From positions 1 to 6,749 of the forward strand of contig CADBRF010000043.1 of NCBI GenBank assembly GCA_902796975.1: a stretch of 6,749 bases of DNA. The letters run 5' to 3'. The DNA is from an uncultured Coriobacteriaceae bacterium (GTDB taxonomy: Bacteria > Actinomycetota > Coriobacteriia > Coriobacteriales > QAMH01). Below are positions 5,707 through 6,749 of the stretch, piece by piece. The notes under the pieces were generated by a model. That model saw only the letters and a program-made list of their open reading frames with translations. It did not search any database and was not told the origin of the DNA. The stretch's first letter is position 1. Each line of letters begins with the position of its first letter. Position numbers and translations under genes: made by a program.

Positions 5707-6749
5707 TCAAGCATTGCGGAGCAGACAGGCAACCGTTTCCACGTGTTTGGTGTGCGGGAACATATCAACACCTGCCAGACGGCGAACATGGTAACGGTCT
5801 TGAAGCAGCTTGATATCGCGGACCTGCGTTTCAGGATTGCAGCTCACATAGATAATGCAACGGGGGTCCGCTCTCTTCACGCTCTCGAGAAACTGCGAAG
5901 TCGAACCTGAACGCGGTGGGTCGAGAATAACCACGTCAGGCGAAATCTTGCCCTCTTCGACGCGCTGCTCCAGGACCTCGCCCGCATCTCCCGCCACGAA
6001 CTTCGTCTTGCGAAGCTTATTAAGCGCTGCGTTCTCCTGTGCTGCCTCTACAGCTGCCGGAACGGTCTCAATACCCAGAACCTTGCATTTCGCCCGCTTG
6101 GCGGCAATGATGCCGATAGTCCCGATGCCACAATAGGCGTCCACCACGAGTTCGTCCGGCTTGATACGGGCGTAATCGAGCGCAGTCTCATAGAGAATCT
6201 CAGTCTGAGGGACATTGGTCTGGAAAAAGGCAAGAGCAGGGATGCGGAAGGTGCATCCGCAGAGCTTGTCTTCAATCCACCCCTGTCCATAGGCTGTCAT
6301 GGCAAGCGGGCCGAGCACTGCGTTGGTCTGACGCGTGTTGACGTTGAAGACAACTGTCGAGATTTCGGGGAATTCCGCACGTAGCTCGCGCACGAACCAT
6401 TTCTTGTGCGGAAACTCCTTGCGGTTGACGACGAGGATGACCATGACCTGACCCGTGTTCGCCCCTACACGGATAACGGCATGTCGCAAGATGCCTCGCC
6501 CCGTGTTCTCGTCATAGGGCTCGATGCCCGCTTCTTCTGCAAGTGCAGCGATGGTCCTGATGATAGGCTGACCGATGGGGTCTTCCACCAGGCAGTCCTC
6601 TGGCTCGATGACCTTGTGAGTGCCGCGGGCATACATGCCATGCAGCACTCTGCCATAGGATCCCGCCACGAAGGGCGTCATGATCTTGGTGCGGTAGAAA
6701 CGGGGATCTGCCATGCCCTTGACACCCTCGGATTCGCACTCGAACTCGC
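5707..6749 (-). CDS. rlmD: 23S rRNA (uracil-5-)-methyltransferase, TrmA/RlmD family (N-terminus cut by right window edge)
   Basis: The enzyme transfers a methyl group from S-adenosylmethionine to C5 of a specific uridine in 23S rRNA. An ATG occurs at 6714, but the frame stays open to the edge and the MADPRFYRTK stretch matches an internal segment of the family (GM-x-DP-x-YRNK), so the true start is almost certainly off the window; 346 residues are visible. Numbering from that Met: FFQTN at 163-167, SAM-binding VVDAYCGIGTIG at 190-201, ILDPPRSGS at 263-271, the catalytic cysteine in YVSCNPE (C292), and the C-terminal HTKHVETV with the expected general base E326. C41 (EDCL) is in the place of the fourth iron-sulfur cysteine of RumA/RlmD; the other three would lie upstream, off the window. 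Exact target (U747, U1939 or both, as in RlmCD) cannot be told from this part. A TrmA tRNA role is less likely given the motif pattern. Confidence 0.92.
   Translation of the reverse strand, partial: EFECESEGVKGMADPRFYRTKIMTPFVAGSYGRVLHGMYARGTHKVIEPEDCLVEDPIGQPIIRTIAALAEEAGIEPYDENTGRGILRHAVIRVGANTGQVMVILVVNRKEFPHKKWFVRELRAEFPEISTVVFNVNTRQTNAVLGPLAMTAYGQGWIEDKLCGCTFRIPALAFFQTNVPQTEILYETALDYARIKPDELVVDAYCGIGTIGIIAAKRAKCKVLGIETVPAAVEAAQENAALNKLRKTKFVAGDAGEVLEQRVEEGKISPDVVILDPPRSGSTSQFLESVKRADPRCIIYVSCNPETQVRDIKLLQDRYHVRRLAGVDMFPHTKHVETVACLLRNA

Noticed and set aside
6712..6714. The ATG at 6714 as the true start of the methyltransferase
   Set aside because: The reading frame continues to the window edge, the Met aligns with an internal family position, no Shine-Dalgarno stands at a proper distance, and N-terminal family segments would be missing.
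1..6749. CRISPR arrays, transposases, integrases, tRNA or rRNA genes, toxin-antitoxin or defence genes
   Set aside because: No regularly spaced repeats, recombinase motifs or RNA-gene signatures were seen; the genes found are all housekeeping.

Overview
This is an ordinary chromosomal core-gene region in which every supported gene lies on the minus strand. Read in the direction of transcription (right to left), the order is: the 3' part of a TrmA/RlmD-type 23S rRNA uracil-5-methyltransferase gene (its 5' end is off the right edge), rpmF (ribosomal protein L32), plsX (phosphate acyltransferase), rnc (ribonuclease III) and smc (chromosome-segregation ATPase). The smc gene runs off the left edge just after its Walker B motif.

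The DNA is moderately GC-rich, with few TTA, CTA or TCA codons. The SMC protein has several sequence habits that I associate with Actinomycetota: a C-terminal Walker B reading IMDEVEAALD, a GRPEDRR stretch and a KHRKRKEK stretch after the Q-loop. The gene order rpmF-plsX-rnc-smc, with plsX retained but no fabD, fabG or acpP between plsX and rnc, makes me favour a member of the class Coriobacteriia. That assignment is an inference, not something the window proves.

Region by region: 5707-6749 is the methyltransferase. 5532-5706 is an intergenic stretch with a good promoter for rpmF, whose -35 is embedded in a perfect inverted repeat. 5352-5531 is rpmF. 5215-5351 contains a strong intrinsic terminator or attenuator, then the plsX Shine-Dalgarno. 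4201-5214 is plsX, whose stop overlaps the rnc start by 4 nt (ATGA). 3491-4204 is rnc. 3356-3490 is a 135-nt gap with two small GC-rich inverted repeats, an extended -10 element and the smc ribosome-binding site. 2-3355 is smc, an unbroken frame of 1118 codons starting at GTG.

The genes are linked by growth rather than by one pathway: ribosome maturation (L32, rRNA methylation, RNase III), phospholipid synthesis (PlsX makes acyl-phosphate for glycerolipids) and chromosome organisation (SMC). I found no mobile element, CRISPR array, tRNA, rRNA or toxin/defence system, and nothing that looks like an undescribed system. The points most worth a second look are an Asp-to-Asn change at a metal-ligand position of RNase III, the loss of two of four canonical hinge glycines in SMC, and the regulatory signals around rpmF and smc.
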